A stretch of DNA of 64,000 bases, taken from the NCBI GenBank assembly GCA_015067545.1, contig SVMG01000007.1, positions 37,892 through 101,891 of the forward strand. The letters are read 5' to 3'. The notes under the pieces are model-generated. The model did not search any database. It saw nothing but the letters and a program-made list of their open reading frames with translations, and was not told where the DNA came from. The first letter of the stretch is position 1, and every line of letters begins with the position of its first letter. The DNA is from Oscillospiraceae bacterium (GTDB taxonomy: Bacteria > Bacillota > Clostridia > Oscillospirales > Oscillospiraceae). Shown in pieces: positions 25,357 through 33,263 of this stretch. The position numbers were made by a program, and so were the translations under genes.

Positions 25357-26580
25357 TTAAAATGCCCAGTTGCCGTTACGGAAGATGGGCACGACCTTGC
25401 CACCGGCGCAGATAGCATCGATGTTCATGGTGTCACAGCCGATCATAAAGTCCTCATGGATCATGGAATCATTGATGCCCAGCTGGCGGCACTCTTCCAA
25501 AGTTTTGTTGTGATGATCCCGGATGGTATCGGGGAAGCCCATGCCCACAGCCAGGTGACAGGCGGCGTTCTCATCGAACAACGTGTTGTAGAACAGGATA
25601 CCGGACTGGCAGATGGGGCTTTCCTGGGGCACGAGCGCGCACTCGCCCAGGTATGCAGCACCTTCGTCCATGGACAGCATGGTGTTCAGCAGCTCCTCGC
25701 CCACTTCGGCCTTGGCTTCCACAACCTTGCCGTTTTCAAAACGCATATAGAAATTGTCGATCAACTGACCCTGATAGCTCAAAGGCTTGGTGGAGTAGAC
25801 GATACCCTCCGCCTTACCCTTCATGGGAGAGATGAAGCACTCCTCAGAAGGAATATTGGGGTTAAACACGATGTTCTGACGGCTTACTTCCGCACCGCCG
25901 CAGAAAATGGCCTCGGGGATCATGCCCACAGTCAGATCCGTGCCATTATCGGCAGTATAGTGAAGGCTTTCGATACCCAAAGAGTTCAGGTAATCGCAAC
26001 GCTTCTTCAGGTCGGCATTGTGCTCTTCCCAAGCCTTGATGGGGTCTTCATTCACACGGGAAGTGGAGAGTATTGCCTCCCACAGCTTCTCCACAGCTAC
26101 ACTGGTGCGCTCGCCGGGGAACACCTTCTTTGCCCATGCCTTACCGGGCACAGCGGCGATACACCACTGCTGCATACCCTCCAGCTTGTCTGCGTAGGGC
26201 TTCAGGATGGGATAGGACATCTTACGGGCCTTGGCCATTTTTGCCATGTTCATACCCTTCAGACCGTCGGGATCTTCGGAAATCAGGTGGATCCGTGCGG
26301 GAACCACATCCACCATATGCTGGCGGCGAGCCTTTTCCCATTCGGCAACCGTGCCCATGGTGGTCACGGAGCGGTAACGCACGTGGATCTTCGCCAGAGG
26401 CTGATAGTTCCACTCCACGATGACCTTCTTTGCCTTGGCCTTGTAGGCTTCCTCAACGACCATCTGCACAAATTCAGGCTGATCCAGGTCGGCGTAAACC
26501 ATAACCTCCTGGCCCTTCTGAACATTCACGCCGCAGCGGACGATAAGCTTTGCATACTCTCTTAAAACAGTCTTTTTCAT
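25357..26580 (-). CDS. M29-family aminopeptidase
   Basis: A 407-residue metallo-aminopeptidase of the AmpS/AmpT (M29) family. The order is typical: N-terminal VRCGVNVQKGQEVMVYADL, central YTADNGTDLTVGM and NIPSEECFISPMKGKAEGIVYST, and C-terminal NTLFDENAACHLAVGMGFP and MIHEDFMIG, which carry metal ligands Glu, His and Asp. It would trim N-terminal residues from peptides in the cytoplasm. ATG 26580 has AAAAAGGAG before it. Divergent from the homocysteine methyltransferase. Confidence 0.93.
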   Translation of the reverse strand: MKKTVLREYAKLIVRCGVNVQKGQEVMVYADLDQPEFVQMVVEEAYKAKAKKVIVEWNYQPLAKIHVRYRSVTTMGTVAEWEKARRQHMVDVVPARIHLISEDPDGLKGMNMAKMAKARKMSYPILKPYADKLEGMQQWCIAAVPGKAWAKKVFPGERTSVAVEKLWEAILSTSRVNEDPIKAWEEHNADLKKRCDYLNSLGIESLHYTADNGTDLTVGMIPEAIFCGGAEVSRQNIVFNPNIPSEECFISPMKGKAEGIVYSTKPLSYQGQLIDNFYMRFENGKVVEAKAEVGEELLNTMLSMDEGAAYLGECALVPQESPICQSGILFYNTLFDENAACHLAVGMGFPDTIRDHHNKTLEECRQLGINDSMIHEDFMIGCDTMNIDAICAGGKVVPIFRNGNWAF

Positions 26581-26612
26581 CTGAAAACGCTCCTTTTTAA
26601 TAAGATGTTGCC

Positions 26613-26641
26613 ATTTTAGCAAAGATTTATTCTTTCGTCAA
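26613..26641 (-). promoter_or_regulatory. Promoter of the aminopeptidase gene
   Basis: Minus strand TTGACG (26636-26641), 17-base spacer, TAAAAT (26613-26618). Confidence 0.75.
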
Positions 26642-26647
26642 TGCTTC

Positions 26648-26676
26648 TTGAAATCTTTACACCTTTGACATATAAT
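26648..26676 (+). promoter_or_regulatory. Promoter of the homocysteine methyltransferase gene
   Basis: TTGAAA (26648-26653), 17-base spacer, TATAAT (26671-26676). It lies back to back with the aminopeptidase promoter, the two -35 boxes only six bases apart. Confidence 0.8.
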
Positions 26677-26703
26677 AAAAAATCATACCGTAGGAGAAAG
26701 CCT

Positions 26704-27582
26704 ATGCTTACGAAAGAACAGTTACAAAACAGAATCGCGGACGGCCTGCGCTTTTTGGATGGCGCCACCGGCTCAAATCTGCAAAAGTCCGGGATGCCCA
26801 AAGGCTGCTGTACAGAACAGTGGGTACTGGAAAACCCGGATATGCTGCAAAATTTACAACGCGCATATGCTGCAGCCGGCAGTCAGATCCTCTACGCCCC
26901 AACCTTTCAGGCCCAGCCCATCGCATTGGAGCGAGTCGGACTGGCAGAAAAGACAGAAAAGGTAAATGCCAGCTTGGTTGCACTGTCCCGTGCTGCTGCA
27001 CCGGAGTGCCTCATCGCAGGTGATTTGACCACATTGGCCGCATTTTGCGACAGTTGGGACCCTGACAATATTGATCTACTCATCGACAATTACCGTCGGC
27101 AGATTCGCGGCTTGCTCGATGGCGGTGCAGACCTTTTGGTGGCAGAAACCCTGATGTACCCCCTGGAGGCGGAAGCCATCCTTACCGCCGCTGAAATGGA
27201 GGGCGCGGGCGCTGTGATGTACAGCTTTGTGATGACCCCGGACGGATCTCTGTTTTCCGGGCAGGACGCTGTGCCGGTTTTGAAGGATCTGTCCGAACAT
27301 GCTGCCGCGGTTGGCTTCAACTGCGTAGCTGCGGACATGATGACCCCCTATTTGGTGCGCAAGCTGGCAAAAGAAATCCGCATTCCCATTCTGTGCAAAC
27401 CCAATGCCGGCAACCCCACCATCAACGCCGCCGGCGTGCCGGAGTACGACATGGACACGGAAGAATTCGCCAAAATTGTTTTGGATTGCCACCGCAGCGG
27501 CGCGCGCCTTTTGGGCGGCTGCTGCGGCACGACCCCGGTGCATATTGCTGCTTTAACCAAACTGTTCAAACAAAAGGGGTGA
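26704..27582 (+). CDS. Homocysteine S-methyltransferase family protein
   Basis: A 292-residue single-domain protein matching the N-terminal homocysteine-binding domain of MetH and MmuM. The zinc Cys are visible in GFNC and in the C-terminal GGCCGTTP (CC pair). Start LDGATGSNLQKSG is the family opening. It could transfer a methyl group from S-methylmethionine or serve as one module of a split methionine synthase with corrinoid and folate parts elsewhere; neither is in the window. ATG 26704 follows TAGGAGAAAG; the promoter excludes the upstream start. Confidence 0.88.
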   Translation: MLTKEQLQNRIADGLRFLDGATGSNLQKSGMPKGCCTEQWVLENPDMLQNLQRAYAAAGSQILYAPTFQAQPIALERVGLAEKTEKVNASLVALSRAAAPECLIAGDLTTLAAFCDSWDPDNIDLLIDNYRRQIRGLLDGGADLLVAETLMYPLEAEAILTAAEMEGAGAVMYSFVMTPDGSLFSGQDAVPVLKDLSEHAAAVGFNCVAADMMTPYLVRKLAKEIRIPILCKPNAGNPTINAAGVPEYDMDTEEFAKIVLDCHRSGARLLGGCCGTTPVHIAALTKLFKQKG

Positions 27583-27586
27583 GCAT

Positions 27587-27952
27587 ATGGACAAAGCCAA
27601 ACTGAAATGGATTATCCGATTGATTTATACCATTGTGATGATCTTAACTGTTCTGCACTTCATTCCTTATCTCGAATATTTTATGAACAACACCTCACAA
27701 TACAACATTTTGGACTTTGGACCAACCATAGACCTTATGCTGGAATCCTTATATATCGCTATTCGCTTTGCACTCATCATCCTTATATGTGAATTTGGAG
27801 TCTATTCCAGTATTAAATACTTTTTGACCGAACCTGAAAAGAACAAAATTGAGCTTTCCTGGCATATTATCAAATTGGTTGTTGCACTGGTGGTTATTTG
27901 GGAACGGTTCGAGAGGTATGCACAGTTTGTTCGTCAGATGTATCGAGGTTGA
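27587..27952 (+). CDS. Small membrane protein of unknown function
   Basis: I do not recognise this 121-residue protein. Three hydrophobic segments are seen: residues about 9-29 (after a basic start KAKLKW), 55-75 and 90-108; the loops are rich in charged and aromatic residues and the end is basic. The start ATG 27587 follows AAAAGGGGTGAG and lies 4 bases after the stop of the homocysteine methyltransferase gene, so it is cotranscribed with it and ends at a strong terminator. Its base composition is more AT-rich than its neighbour. Confidence 0.7.
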   Translation: MDKAKLKWIIRLIYTIVMILTVLHFIPYLEYFMNNTSQYNILDFGPTIDLMLESLYIAIRFALIILICEFGVYSSIKYFLTEPEKNKIELSWHIIKLVVALVVIWERFERYAQFVRQMYRG

Positions 27953-27961
27953 TTTTTCTCC

Positions 27962-27989
27962 CGCGCCCGGGTTGCCGGGCGCGTTTTTT
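27962..27989 (+). terminator. Rho-independent terminator
   Basis: Stem CGCGCCCGG / CCGGGCGCG with a four-base loop followed by seven T. Confidence 0.9.
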
Positions 27990-28009
27990 ATTCAATTGTG
28001 AATAAACTG

Positions 28010-28038
28010 TTGCCAAATGTGTCGAAATTTGTTATAAT
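28010..28038 (+). promoter_or_regulatory. Promoter producing a probable leaderless mRNA
   Basis: TTGCCA (28010-28015), 17-base spacer, TATAAT (28033-28038). The ATG at 28048 is only nine bases after the -10, so transcription should start within a few bases of it and there is no room for a Shine-Dalgarno. Confidence 0.75.
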
Positions 28039-28047
28039 GGCAATGTT

Positions 28048-29469
28048 ATGGATAAGAGAGTATCTTTATTCGTCAGCCGTAAAAATGTGCTGACATGGCT
28101 GATGGCACTTTGCCTGGTCGGCTCGGCAGTGGCCCGCATTGTGATTACCGGTGTGAAAGGGATCGGTTATTCACAGGAAGTGTGGAGTCAAATCGTTCTG
28201 CCTGTAGCAGCCACCTTGCTGTACGTGCTCATCACACTGTTAAGTGGCAAGGAGATGTTCTACAAGACAGCCATTCCCGTATGGCTGATGGGCCTCTACT
28301 TTGCCATCCGTCCCCATGCGTTCATGGGCAGCAACCCATTTGTTATGGGTATGTATTACACCTGCATTATTTTCTTCTGTCTGCTTTATACGGCAATCAC
28401 ATGCGGCAAATTGTACCCATGGCTGTTGATGCTGCTGTTTGCCACGCCGCTGGCAGCAATCGGCTATTTCTGCAGTATCGCCATCGGCACCAGCCTGGAG
28501 CTGTATGTATTTTTGATGTTCCTGCCGGATATACTGCTGTTTATCGGTTGTTTCCTGCTGGTATTCGCCATCCGCGCACATACTGACGGACTGTATCATC
28601 CCACCTGGGGCGACCGTAGCGACGGACGGAAGGTCCGCACTCTGGCACCCATGGCGCAGATCACCATGTACTTCCAGTGGGAGCGAAACATCTGCTCCAA
28701 CTTCTTCGAGGATTCTTTCGAGATCACCCACATTGACCGCTATATCCGGCAGAAGCGCCGTGAGGGTCTGACCGATTTCGGCATTACCCATGTGCTGCTG
28801 GCGGCCTATGTCCGTGGTGTTGCGAAATACCCTCAGCTGAACCGCTTTATCTCCGGACAGAAGGTCTACTCCCGCGGTGATGACATTCAGTACTGCATGG
28901 TGGTCAAAAAGGAAATGACGGTGGACTCCCCTGACACCTCCATCAAGGTGCATCTGAATCCCCGGGATACTGCCGAGGATGTGTACCACAAGCTCAATGC
29001 GGCTATTGAGAGCGTCAAGGCCACCCAGGAGCTGGACTCCAGCCTGGATGGTTTGATCCAGTATCTGAATCTGATCCCCGGCTTACTTCTGAAATTCGTG
29101 GTGTGGCTGCTGAAGCTGCTGGACTATTTTGGTCTGCTGCCCAAGTTCCTTCTGGAACTGAGTCCCTTCCACGGAAGCTTGTTCTTCACCTCCATGGGTT
29201 CTTTGGGTATTCCTCCCATCTACCACCATCTGTACGACTTCGGCAACATTCCCTGCTTTGGTGCCTTCGGCTGCAAGCGCAGGGCAACCGAGGTAACGGA
29301 AGACGGCACAGTAGTGCAGAAAAAGTACATAGATGTCAAATTCGTTCTGGATGAACGGATCTGTGACGGCTATTATTACGCCACCTTCTTCAAGCACTAC
29401 CGCCGGCTGCTTGCCCATCCGGAGGTGCTGGACAATCCCCCGGAAGAAGTCATTAAGGATATCGATTAA
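28048..29469 (+). CDS. Multipass membrane protein with C-terminal 2-oxoacid-dehydrogenase-type acyltransferase fold
   Basis: A 473-residue protein. Residues 1-175 contain about six membrane segments. From about 200 to 455 it follows the E2/chloramphenicol-acetyltransferase fold: ITHVLLAAYVRGVAKYPQLN (246-265), FTSMGSLGIPP (380-390), the hydrophobic insert 340-370 and DERICDGYYYATFF (435-448). In E2 enzymes the last motif is DHRxxDG with the catalytic His; here that residue is Glu436. The lipoyl and peripheral-binding domains of E2 are absent. A membrane-bound acyl transfer or a non-catalytic role are both possible. Leaderless start; the stop overlaps birA (TAATG). Confidence 0.75.
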   Translation: MDKRVSLFVSRKNVLTWLMALCLVGSAVARIVITGVKGIGYSQEVWSQIVLPVAATLLYVLITLLSGKEMFYKTAIPVWLMGLYFAIRPHAFMGSNPFVMGMYYTCIIFFCLLYTAITCGKLYPWLLMLLFATPLAAIGYFCSIAIGTSLELYVFLMFLPDILLFIGCFLLVFAIRAHTDGLYHPTWGDRSDGRKVRTLAPMAQITMYFQWERNICSNFFEDSFEITHIDRYIRQKRREGLTDFGITHVLLAAYVRGVAKYPQLNRFISGQKVYSRGDDIQYCMVVKKEMTVDSPDTSIKVHLNPRDTAEDVYHKLNAAIESVKATQELDSSLDGLIQYLNLIPGLLLKFVVWLLKLLDYFGLLPKFLLELSPFHGSLFFTSMGSLGIPPIYHHLYDFGNIPCFGAFGCKRRATEVTEDGTVVQKKYIDVKFVLDERICDGYYYATFFKHYRRLLAHPEVLDNPPEEVIKDID

Positions 29470-30263
29470 TGAAAGATCTGATTATTTCCAATCTCCCTGC
29501 CAGTTACCCCTGGCAGGGAAACCTTTATTATTTCAATACCATCGACTCTACCAATACCCGCGCCAAGCAAATGGCTGCCGAAGGTGCACCCCACGGCACA
29601 GTGCTGATTGCCGACAGGCAAACCGGTGGCCGTGGCCGTATGGGCCGCAGCTTCCACTCTCCTTCCGGAGTCGGCATCTATCTGAGCATGCTCCTGCGCC
29701 CGGGTTGCCCCGCAAAAGAGCTCATGCATCTGACCTGCGCTGCAGCGGTTGCTGCAGCAGATGGCATCCAGGCCGCTACCGGCCTGCGTCCGGGCATCAA
29801 ATGGACAAATGACCTGGTTGCCGGCAGAAAAAAGCTGGGTGGGATTTTAACGGAGCTGTCTTTGGATAGCCGCGGAAACGTGGAGTATGCTGTGGTTGGC
29901 ATTGGCATCAACTGCAACCAAAGTGCTGCGGACTTCCCGGAAGAAATCAAGCAAATCGCCACATCGCTGCAGCTTGTCACCGGCAAGGTTATTGACCGCT
30001 CTGCCGTGATCGCACAGCTTCTTGTGGCGTTGCAGAACATGAGCGAGCATCTGCAAGCTCCTGCTGCCACCCTTGAACGCTACCGTGCAGATTGCATTAC
30101 CATTGGCCAGGAGATCTCCGTGGTACGCGGGGATGAGGTTCGCCACGGCAAGGCGCTGGAGGTGGACAGCGAGGGTGCGCTGATGGTAGCGTTTGATGAC
30201 GGAACGAGACAAGCCGTACAATCCGGTGAAGTCAGTGTCCGGGGCATGTACGGCTACATTTAA
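29469..30263 (+). CDS. birA: Biotin–[acetyl-CoA-carboxylase] ligase, class I
   Basis: A 264-residue ligase that activates biotin with ATP and attaches it to carboxylase carrier proteins. The biotinyl-AMP site GRGRMGR (54-60) and the loop IKWTNDL near residue 105 are present, as is the GIGINCN strand. The C-terminal SH3-like domain (ISVVRGDEVRHGKAL) is complete, but the N-terminal winged-helix domain of the repressor type is missing, so it should not act as a repressor. Its ATG overlaps the stop of the membrane acyltransferase-like gene. Confidence 0.94.
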   Translation: MKDLIISNLPASYPWQGNLYYFNTIDSTNTRAKQMAAEGAPHGTVLIADRQTGGRGRMGRSFHSPSGVGIYLSMLLRPGCPAKELMHLTCAAAVAAADGIQAATGLRPGIKWTNDLVAGRKKLGGILTELSLDSRGNVEYAVVGIGINCNQSAADFPEEIKQIATSLQLVTGKVIDRSAVIAQLLVALQNMSEHLQAPAATLERYRADCITIGQEISVVRGDEVRHGKALEVDSEGALMVAFDDGTRQAVQSGEVSVRGMYGYI

Positions 30264-30277
30264 TTGCAAAATAATTG

Positions 30278-30306
30278 TTGCATTTTCATCGGTGATTGGT
30301 TATACT
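30278..30306 (+). promoter_or_regulatory. Promoter of the Cys-rich peptide gene
   Basis: TTGCAT (30278-30283), 17-base spacer, TATACT (30301-30306). Confidence 0.7.
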
Positions 30307-30342
30307 GAATATAGAAACCGTATATAAATGGGAGGGTTCATT

Positions 30343-30654
30343 ATGAAAGCATTGAAAGTAATTGCCAAGATCGTTGTGGCTCTGGCCGCCATCGCCGGTA
30401 TCGTCTACGTCGTTGCCACCTACGGTGACCGCATCGTCGCCTGGGCTCGCAAGCTGCTGAACCGCTACACCTGCTGCTGTGACTGCGAATGCGATTGCGA
30501 CGAATGCGATTGCGAGGATGACTGTGAAAACTGCCAGTGCGAATGCGCATGTGACTGTTCCGACGACTGTGACGAGTCCTGCGTTTGCGACTGCGAGCAG
30601 AACGCTGCTGAGACTGACGCCGTTGTTGCTGAGCAGGCCGATTTTGAGGGCTAA
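30343..30654 (+). CDS. Membrane-anchored Cys/Asp/Glu-rich small protein
   Basis: A 103-residue protein. Residues 5-27 form one membrane segment, residues 29-42 an amphipathic basic stretch, and residues 44-84 hold 18 Cys, mostly as C-x-C with Asp, Glu, Asn or Gln between (for example CDCECDC and CQCECAC). The tail is acidic. The density of Cys-x-Cys resembles metallothioneins, so metal binding at the membrane is a reasonable inference, but no family is recognised. GGAGGG lies 8 bases before ATG 30343. It has its own promoter and terminator, so it is a real, separately expressed gene. Confidence 0.78.
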   Translation: MKALKVIAKIVVALAAIAGIVYVVATYGDRIVAWARKLLNRYTCCCDCECDCDECDCEDDCENCQCECACDCSDDCDESCVCDCEQNAAETDAVVAEQADFEG

Positions 30655-30663
30655 TTTCATAAG

Positions 30664-30696
30664 AAAATGGGCTGTTCTATTAAGAACAGCCCATTT
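30664..30696. terminator. Bidirectional terminator
   Basis: Perfect 14-bp stem AAATGGGCTGTTCT / AGAACAGCCCATTT with a four-base loop and T runs on both strands, between the Cys-rich peptide and the convergent MFS gene. Confidence 0.9.
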
Positions 30697-31872
30697 TTAT
30701 TGTCTTTTTTTCCGCACAAACAGCAAACACAGCAGCATAAGGGTCGGAAACAGAATTGCTGAAAAGATACCCATCTGCAAATTTCCGTTCAAGCCATCGG
30801 ACACAACACCCACAACGGACGGGCCGGTCATACAGCCAATATCCCCTGCCAATGCCAGCAGTGCAAACATTGCCGTGCCGCCCACAGGCAGCGCCACCGA
30901 TGCTTTACTAAGCGTCCCCGGCCACATAATGCCCACGGAAAAGCCGCAAACCGCACATCCCAGCAAGCTGACGATGGGCCACGGAGAAAGGGAGATCATC
31001 AAATAGGAGATCAAGCACAGCGCGGCACTTCCTCCCATAAATTTATCAATATCCAGCTTTTCGCCGAATTTTCCGTAAATTGCCCGGGCCGTGCCCATTA
31101 AGGCCGCAAACGAAAGCAGTCCCGCCAGATCCCCTACGGTTTTAGAAACGCCCAGTCCCTGCTCGGCAAAAGCGGACGACCACTGGCTTATAGCCTGCTC
31201 GGCCGCACCGGAGCACAGCATCATCAGCACAAAGACCCAAAACCGTTTGTTTGCAAACAGCTCGCCAATGGTCATGCCTTTCTTGCCCTCCGGAATCAGG
31301 GATACAAGGGGTACTTTCAGAAACAAAATGCCATTGATCAGGGGTACCAGCGCCCAGATGCACGCCAATATGCCCCAGTTTGCAATACTGAACAGAGCAA
31401 AAAAGCCTGTGGAAACCAACACAACACCCACATGTCCCCAACAGTAGAAGGAGTGCATCAAGCTCATGGTCTTTTCCTTGTTGTCTGTGGGACAGCTTTC
31501 CACTATGGGACTTGTCAGCACCTCGATCAAGCCACCGCCGATGGCATAGGTAACGACCGCGATCAGCAAGCCTATAAACGGCGGCATAATTTCCGGAAGC
31601 ACAGCAAGCTCCACCAGTCCCAGTGCAGCAGTAAACTGCGCAACCACCACGCATATCCGGTAACCGATCTTATCCACAAAGAAAGCAGACAAAAAATCCA
31701 CGGACAACTGAACACCAAAATTGATTGCGATCAGTAAGGTGATCTGCGAAATCGGGATCTGATATGTGCTTTGAAAGGTTAGAAACAGCAGCGGCGCATA
31801 GTTCACAACGATCGCCTGTACCACAGCGCTGACAAAGCAAGCAAAAATTGTAGTTTTATATGTAAATTTCAT
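30697..31872 (-). CDS. MFS transporter
   Basis: A 391-residue carrier with about 12 membrane segments. Motifs of the major facilitator family include DKIGYR after the second segment and the Gly-rich loop between halves; the layout (two halves split by a loop near residue 190, EGKKGMT) is standard. Similarity is greatest to sugar/FucP-like and exporter-like members, so the substrate is open. The ribosome binding site is weak. A terminator (31889-31921) separates it from ackA upstream. Confidence 0.85.
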   Translation of the reverse strand: MKFTYKTTIFACFVSAVVQAIVVNYAPLLFLTFQSTYQIPISQITLLIAINFGVQLSVDFLSAFFVDKIGYRICVVVAQFTAALGLVELAVLPEIMPPFIGLLIAVVTYAIGGGLIEVLTSPIVESCPTDNKEKTMSLMHSFYCWGHVGVVLVSTGFFALFSIANWGILACIWALVPLINGILFLKVPLVSLIPEGKKGMTIGELFANKRFWVFVLMMLCSGAAEQAISQWSSAFAEQGLGVSKTVGDLAGLLSFAALMGTARAIYGKFGEKLDIDKFMGGSAALCLISYLMISLSPWPIVSLLGCAVCGFSVGIMWPGTLSKASVALPVGGTAMFALLALAGDIGCMTGPSVVGVVSDGLNGNLQMGIFSAILFPTLMLLCLLFVRKKRQ

Positions 31873-31888
31873 GATATCTCATCGCTTA

Positions 31889-31921
31889 AAACGTGCCGGA
31901 GCATTCACTCCGGCACGTTTT
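31889..31921 (-). terminator. Terminator of ackA
   Basis: Stem ACGTGCCGGAG / CTCCGGCACGT with TTTT on both sides; ends the leftward ackA transcript. Confidence 0.85.
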
Positions 31922-31930
31922 GTATTTTTC

Positions 31931-33121
31931 TTATTTGGCGGCATTGACCAGCTCAGCAGTATCCTGAGCGATCATCAGTTCTTCGTTGGTGGGGATGACC
32001 CAAACCTGAACCTTGGAATCGGGAGTGGAGATCAGAGCCTCCTTGCCGCGAACATTGTTCTTCTCGGGGTCGATCTTCACGCCCATGAAGCCCAAGTACT
32101 CACAGATAGCTGCACGGGTAGAGGGGCCGTTTTCGCCCACACCGGCAGTGAAGGTCAGCATATCGATGCCGTTCAGAGCGGCAGTGTAGGAGCCGATATA
32201 CTTGGCGACCTCATAGTAGAACTTCTCCAGAGCCAGAGTGCACTTTTCATTGCCCTCAGCATCACCGGCTTCCAGATCACGGAAGTCTGAGGAGGTCTCG
32301 GACAGAGCCAGCACACCGGACTTCTTGTTCAGCATATTCAGGCAGTCGTCCACGCTCATGCCGTACTTGTTGCAGATGAACTGCACCACGCAGGCGTCGA
32401 TATCACCGGAGCGTGTACCCATGGGCACACCTGCCAGAGGGGACAGGCCCATGGAGGTATCCTGGCACTTGCCGTCCTTCACAGCGGACAGAGAAGATCC
32501 GTTGCCCAGGTGGCAGTTGATCATCTTGAATTCCTTGGAGCCATACAGCTCAGCGGCACGGCGGGCGATATACTTATGAGAAGTGCCGTGGAAGCCGTAG
32601 CGGCGGATGTCGTCATTCTCAAAGTACTCGGTGGGGATGGCGTAGCGGTAAGCCTTGGGAGGCATGGTCATGTGGAAAGCGGTGTCGAACACAGCGACCT
32701 GGGGCTTGTTGGGCATAACAGCCTGGCAGGCACGGATGCCCATCAGGTTTGCAGGGTTATGCAAGGGGCCCAGGGGAATGCACTTCTCGATGGCCTTAAT
32801 GACCTCGTCATTGATAATGCAGGAATCGGAGAACTCCATGCCGCCATGGAGCACGCGGTGACCCACAGCATCGATCTCGTCAGTGGACTTAATGACGCCG
32901 TACTCGGGATCCACCAGGATCTCCAGCACAGCCTGGATAGCTTCGGAGTGGCTGGGCATGGGGATGTCCTTGACCACCTTATTGTCGCCGACCTTGTGAG
33001 TCAGGCGGCCATCAATATAAATACGCTCGCACAGGCCCTTTGCGGACACATCGCCGGTCTCAGGATTCATCAGCTGATACTTCAAGCTGGAGCTGCCGGC
33101 ATTGATAACCAAAACATTCAT
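31931..33121 (-). CDS. ackA: Acetate kinase
   Basis: A 396-residue kinase that makes ATP and acetate from acetyl phosphate, the energy-yielding end of mixed-acid fermentation. The N-terminus MNVLVINAGSSSLKYQL, the phosphate loop HLGNGSSLSA, RSGDIDA and FTAGVGENG are AckA signatures. No pta gene is beside it. AGGAGG lies before ATG 33121. Confidence 0.96.
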   Translation of the reverse strand: MNVLVINAGSSSLKYQLMNPETGDVSAKGLCERIYIDGRLTHKVGDNKVVKDIPMPSHSEAIQAVLEILVDPEYGVIKSTDEIDAVGHRVLHGGMEFSDSCIINDEVIKAIEKCIPLGPLHNPANLMGIRACQAVMPNKPQVAVFDTAFHMTMPPKAYRYAIPTEYFENDDIRRYGFHGTSHKYIARRAAELYGSKEFKMINCHLGNGSSLSAVKDGKCQDTSMGLSPLAGVPMGTRSGDIDACVVQFICNKYGMSVDDCLNMLNKKSGVLALSETSSDFRDLEAGDAEGNEKCTLALEKFYYEVAKYIGSYTAALNGIDMLTFTAGVGENGPSTRAAICEYLGFMGVKIDPEKNNVRGKEALISTPDSKVQVWVIPTNEELMIAQDTAELVNAAK

Positions 33122-33150
33122 TGGAAATTGCCTCCTGTAAAAATAAAATA

Positions 33151-33179
33151 TTTTCTTTTTTCATCGTTTGTGGTATGAT
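33151..33179 (+). promoter_or_regulatory. Possible promoter of tmcAL
   Basis: TTTTCT (33151-33156), 17-base spacer and an extended TGGTATGAT (-10 at 33174-33179). The -35 is weak. Confidence 0.45.
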
Positions 33180-33195
33180 AGCCATAACTAAGGGC

Positions 33196-33224
33196 ATTAT
33201 ACCTCATTTGAAACGATTTCTCAA
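33196..33224 (-). promoter_or_regulatory. Promoter of ackA
   Basis: Minus strand TTGAGA (33219-33224), 17-base spacer, TATAAT (33196-33201). Confidence 0.8.
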
Positions 33225-33263
33225 CCCCCACAAAGGAACTTTTTTGGAAAAGGAGGGATTTTT

